A stretch of DNA of 64,000 bases from an uncultured Eubacteriales bacterium (GTDB lineage: Bacteria; Bacillota; Clostridia; Oscillospirales; CAG-382), in contig CAKSOW010000006.1 in the NCBI GenBank assembly GCA_934479825.1, forward strand, positions 1 to 64,000. Reading direction: 5' to 3'. This document shows positions 61,033 through 64,000 of the stretch, one piece after another. The notes under the pieces are model-generated. The model saw only the letters and a list, made by a program, of their open reading frames with translations, had not been told where the DNA came from and made no database searches. Position 1 is the stretch's first letter. The number at the start of each line of letters is the position of its first letter. The translations under genes were made by a program, and so were the position numbers.

Positions 61033-62043
61033 TTAACCAACGATACCTGAACGTTCAATACCTTCAACAAACGAACGCTGAGCGAATAAGAATATGATAA
61101 AGAGCGGCAGGATTACCAAAAGTCCGCTGGTATTTGTGATAGCCGATTCCCAAAGTGCAGAGGCGGCATAGTCGGTCTTTAACGTCGGAGGAATCTTGTT
61201 TACGATGTTGGTAAGCAAGGGTTCCGCACTTGCCGTAAAGAACGGAGATGCCGTATAGAACGTATCCGTCCATTGCCAAGAGAAAGAGAACATAAATACC
61301 GTCGTCATCATCGGAACGCTAAGCGGAATAATGATGCGGAAGAATGTTTCAAACACACCCGTACCGTCGATATAGGCAGCTTCTTCCAGTTCATCCGGCA
61401 CACCCTTATAGAACTGGCGGAAAATGAAGATATACAAACCGTTCTTAAAGGCAAGACCCGTAAGAGACAGAATGTAAATCGGCCATTCGGTATTCAAAAG
61501 GCTGATGGTCTTACCGGTAAACAGCTTGATGATACCGAGCACGTCGAAGTAACGGAACTTCATGAACATAGAAAGAAGAAGCGTATCATGCGGAATAAGA
61601 AGCGTGATAATAACCGCGATGAAGAGAATGTTTCTTCCCTTAAACTTGAACTTTGCGAAACCGTAGCCGATAATGGCACAGATGAAAGTCTGGAACAGAC
61701 CGCAAAGAATCGAGATACGTGCTGTGTTGAAGAGTGCCTGCCAATACTTGTTTTCCTTGATGATAAACACCCATTGGTCAAGCGTGGGATTCTTGGAAAT
61801 GAGTTTTACCGTCTGATCGGTGAAGTCGGTAGTGCTCATAAAGGAAGCCGCAATTTTTGTGATAAAAGGATACAGGATGATATAGGAAATACCTATCAAG
61901 AGGACATATCTTAAAATCATCCAGATGACCTTTCCGAGAAAGTCTAACGAAAACACACGCTGACGGAGTCGTTCGGCTCTGCCGACCTTTCCTTCAAACT
62001 CAATGCGCATTTCTTTTCTCGTAAGCTTTTTTTGCTGATTCAT
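61033..62043 (-). CDS. Carbohydrate ABC transporter permease (MalG-type)
   Basis: A 336-residue inner permease with six membrane helices. The EAA loop, EAAYIDGTGVFETFFRIIIP (about 223-242), matches the MalG/UgpE family, which contacts the ATPase. The N-terminal cytosolic extension of about 35 residues is basic. GGAGG lies upstream of the ATG. With the next gene it forms the permease pair of a CUT1 sugar importer; the binding protein and ATPase are not in the window, and the latter is often a shared MsmX-type subunit. The substrate is probably an oligosaccharide handled by the adjacent hydrolase. Confidence 0.9.
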   Translation of the reverse strand: MNQQKKLTRKEMRIEFEGKVGRAERLRQRVFSLDFLGKVIWMILRYVLLIGISYIILYPFITKIAASFMSTTDFTDQTVKLISKNPTLDQWVFIIKENKYWQALFNTARISILCGLFQTFICAIIGYGFAKFKFKGRNILFIAVIITLLIPHDTLLLSMFMKFRYFDVLGIIKLFTGKTISLLNTEWPIYILSLTGLAFKNGLYIFIFRQFYKGVPDELEEAAYIDGTGVFETFFRIIIPLSVPMMTTVFMFSFSWQWTDTFYTASPFFTASAEPLLTNIVNKIPPTLKTDYAASALWESAITNTSGLLVILPLFIIFLFAQRSFVEGIERSGIVG

Positions 62044-62064
62044 AATGATTTGTTCCTCCTTTCC

Positions 62065-63051
62065 TTAATCCTTACGCTGATAGAACACAAACATGGAGAT
62101 AATGCCGGTCACAACGGCGATAAGAAGCAATACCACCAAGAAGTAAATCCAAGACATGGCAGAGCTTAGCACACGTGCGTCACGCGTTGTTCCTTCGTAA
62201 ACCCGGTTTATGTACGACATAACTTCATTGGACTTTGAGGTAAAGGAGTCGATGACCGTGTAAATGGTGTTTACCAAAATCATCGGGCTTATCATCGGGA
62301 AAGTAATCTTCCAGAATGTTTCCCAGCCGGTAGCACCGTCCATGGTGCAGGACTCATAAATAGCCGGTGAAATGGACTGTAAGCCTGCAAGGAAGATAAG
62401 CATCTGAACGCCGGAACGGTTGACGATATTGAAGATGTTATTAACAACGTCTACAACGTATTCAACAAGCTCTGTACCGACAGCCATATTGCCGAGAAGC
62501 GATGTAATGTCGAGCGCATTGACGATCTCAACCCCACCCGAGTTTTCCAAAACATCCGACGCGCCGGTATCGATACCACCGGAGCCCATATAGTTCATAA
62601 TGGCATTGGATTGGTCGATCTGGTCAATAAGACCGGTCGTTAAGATAACCGGGATAAAGAAGATCGCACGGAAAGCGGCACGTCCAACCATTTTCTGGTT
62701 CAAGACGATTGCCATAAACAGTGAGAAAATAACGATAGCCGGAACATCCAATACCAACTGTTTGAGGCTTGATGTGAGCACTCGCACGAAATTGGCATCG
62801 GAGAACAGCGCTTTGCTGTAATTCGCCCAACCGACGAACGTCAATTCATAACCGCCGCCACCGCCGCCAGCATTTGTCAAAAGATTGATTTCACTGAAAC
62901 TGAATTCAATCGACTGGAACAGCATCGGAATATACAGAAGTACGAATCCGATTACGAAAGGGAGTACGAACAACCATCCTGCTCTCGACTTTTTGGCGTC
63001 AAGAGAGGCAACCTTTTTCTTTTTAGGCTGAACCGCTTGATTCATTTTCAA
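62065..63051 (-). CDS. Carbohydrate ABC transporter permease (MalF/UgpA-type)
   Basis: A 328-residue permease. The basic N-terminus (KKKKVASLDAKKSRAGW) leads into six helices, with the EAA loop as ESCTMDGATGWETFWKITFP (about 236-255). A larger extracytoplasmic loop with a Gly-rich stretch (AGGGGGGYEL) between helices 1 and 2, and a longer one in the middle (SGGIDTGASDVLENSGG), are present. Partner of the MalG-type permease, 21 bp apart. The Gly run may be a simple coding repeat. AAGGGGTG lies upstream of the ATG. Confidence 0.9.
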   Translation of the reverse strand: MKMNQAVQPKKKKVASLDAKKSRAGWLFVLPFVIGFVLLYIPMLFQSIEFSFSEINLLTNAGGGGGGYELTFVGWANYSKALFSDANFVRVLTSSLKQLVLDVPAIVIFSLFMAIVLNQKMVGRAAFRAIFFIPVILTTGLIDQIDQSNAIMNYMGSGGIDTGASDVLENSGGVEIVNALDITSLLGNMAVGTELVEYVVDVVNNIFNIVNRSGVQMLIFLAGLQSISPAIYESCTMDGATGWETFWKITFPMISPMILVNTIYTVIDSFTSKSNEVMSYINRVYEGTTRDARVLSSAMSWIYFLVVLLLIAVVTGIISMFVFYQRKD

Positions 63052-63063
63052 TACACCCCTTCC

Positions 63064-64000
63064 TTATTTCTGGGACGAGAGCGCAGGTTCTGCGCTGTCG
63101 TCCATTTCGTTAAACTGAATGAAGTTCATAGCTTCGACTGTCTGACCGTCTACCTCAACCGGATGTGTATTATAGTTGAGAATGAATCCGACGCCGTTAT
63201 CATAAACCACTTTCACCACACGGGTATCTAATGTTTCATGATGCGTGATGTAGGAATATTTGACTTTCTTCATCACACTGTTGAAGTTATTATACGTCGA
63301 AATCAGATCCTCTTTCCAGATGTCGAAACCGATTGCATAGTAACGGCTGAACACTTCAAACTGTTTAAGTTCAGAGGTGTTTTGCTTGGAAAGGATGAAA
63401 TAGAGGTTCGCACCGTTTTCGATCGCTTTGAGGACGCTGTAATCATAGTCACCGTCCAAGTTGATAGCACTTCCGGCGAATTCAACACTGCCGTGGAGAA
63501 CCATGCCGACAAACGGAATCGATTCGCTGGTATTGATGTTCAAGCTACTGTCAAGCGATACATCCAACACATGATCCACATACGGAAGCGTATAAGCGTT
63601 ACCGCCTTCGACCATAAGGCTGCCGTTATCTTCTTTCATCTTGGAAAGCGCATTGGTAACTATGGTCTTGACATCTTCACGGTTAAGCGTGTAATCCTCA
63701 TTGTGGTCAGAGCTCAATTCCGAACCGAGAGTCGAAACGGAAATACCGGTCGAATCCAGTTTTGCAATATCATCGCGAACTTTGTCATAGAACTTGTTCA
63801 TTGAGGTCGGCGAAATGATGAGTGCACCTTTCTCGTTGAAGCCCTGATACAAGTCATTGTACTCACGATGAACTGCGCTACGGTCATCAATGGTCTTGGC
63901 AGAGTCTTTTTTGTAGTTAAACCCATCAAATTTGGAAAGCTTATGGACATAAACGAAATCAAAATCCGGATAAAGACCAACGCCATTTTCCTTGGCGTAA
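63064..64000 (-). CDS. DUF5696-like protein, C-terminal part (cut by the window edge)
   Basis: An open frame of 312 residues running off the right edge; the start is outside. The visible part reads YAKENGVGLYPDFDFVYVHK near its beginning, a barrel-like wording, with later LDSTGISVSTLGSELSSDHN and IPFVGMVLHGSVEFAG, and ends ALSSQK. This pattern resembles DUF5696 proteins (probable glycoside-hydrolase-type barrels), which commonly accompany CUT1 permeases in Clostridia and Paenibacillus. No signal peptide can be judged. It lies 12 bp before the MalF-type permease gene. A TTG within the frame at 63852 is not the true start. Confidence 0.65.
   Translation of the reverse strand, partial: YAKENGVGLYPDFDFVYVHKLSKFDGFNYKKDSAKTIDDRSAVHREYNDLYQGFNEKGALIISPTSMNKFYDKVRDDIAKLDSTGISVSTLGSELSSDHNEDYTLNREDVKTIVTNALSKMKEDNGSLMVEGGNAYTLPYVDHVLDVSLDSSLNINTSESIPFVGMVLHGSVEFAGSAINLDGDYDYSVLKAIENGANLYFILSKQNTSELKQFEVFSRYYAIGFDIWKEDLISTYNNFNSVMKKVKYSYITHHETLDTRVVKVVYDNGVGFILNYNTHPVEVDGQTVEAMNFIQFNEMDDSAEPALSSQK

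Noticed and set aside
62852..62878. CCGCC repeats near 62.86 kb as a structural repeat or regulatory site
   Set aside because: They encode a run of six glycines in the MalF-type permease and are explained by coding.
1..64000. tRNA, rRNA or CRISPR array
   Set aside because: No tRNA cloverleaf with a CCA-adjacent acceptor, no rRNA-like stretch and no regularly spaced direct repeats were seen. The palindromes near 35.6 kb are not equally spaced repeats and have no spacers.

Overview
This window is a chromosomal segment of an endospore-lineage Firmicute, most likely a member of the Clostridia. The evidence is the dipicolinate synthase pair (dpaA/dpaB), a SpoIID-family protein, a BofC-like protein, a SpoVB/MurJ-like flippase, bifunctional Rel, CdaA/CdaR, ArgR, HemZ, a T-box leader, S-layer-homology (SLH) proteins and GatCAB. 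Promoters fit the vegetative sigma consensus (TTGaca-17-TATAAT) very well. Base composition is roughly balanced. I see no insertion sequence, prophage, CRISPR array, rRNA or tRNA gene. No genus is claimed.

Layout. (1) 1-12.3 kb, minus strand: a tightly packed run of ten genes, cdaA-cdaR-FAD protein-rseC-recJ-rel-dtd-hemZ-murJ-like flippase-mazG, probably one operon. It places c-di-AMP synthesis and (p)ppGpp turnover on one transcript. (2) 12.4-18.8 kb: a 1554-residue SLH protein with a GH99-like domain, a small membrane protein and a methyltransferase. (3) 19-26.4 kb: a RodA/FtsW protein and a Cys-rich lipoprotein on plus, then a minus-strand operon of class A PBP, SLH protein and esterase, then two small membrane proteins. 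(4) 26.6-35.5 kb, plus: nadK-argR-recN-tyrS, thiamine diphosphokinase, and a 1163-residue GLUG/InlB-repeat surface protein. (5) 35.5-35.8 kb: a cluster of near-perfect palindromes with inverted-repeat ends (MITE-like). (6) 35.8-41 kb, minus: aspartate aminotransferase-purB-esterase, then a MATE transporter. (7) 41.2-46.5 kb, minus: a T-box-controlled operon of aspartyl-tRNA synthetase fused to GatC, then gatA and gatB; then dpaA-dpaB. (8) 48.2-58.1 kb, plus: phoH, a YbeY-Era fusion, recO, ppa, mutS2, then a secreted protein, a 50-residue membrane protein and a SpoIID protein, DUF1643, and an orphan gene. (9) 58.2-64 kb, minus: a carbohydrate locus with a DUF5696 protein (cut by the window edge), two ABC permeases, a GH106-like protein and a formyltransferase-fold protein.

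Most genes are housekeeping. The most unusual points are two gene fusions that join functional partners: AspRS-GatC (tRNA-dependent Asn/Gln synthesis, under a T-box whose UGGC bulge and probable AAC specifier fit tRNA-Asn) and YbeY-Era (16S rRNA 3'-end maturation). Others are the palindrome cluster, the very large SLH/GH99-like protein, a structured leader before a methyltransferase, and several conserved-looking but unassigned small membrane or secreted proteins. I found nothing that looks like a novel defence or mobile system.
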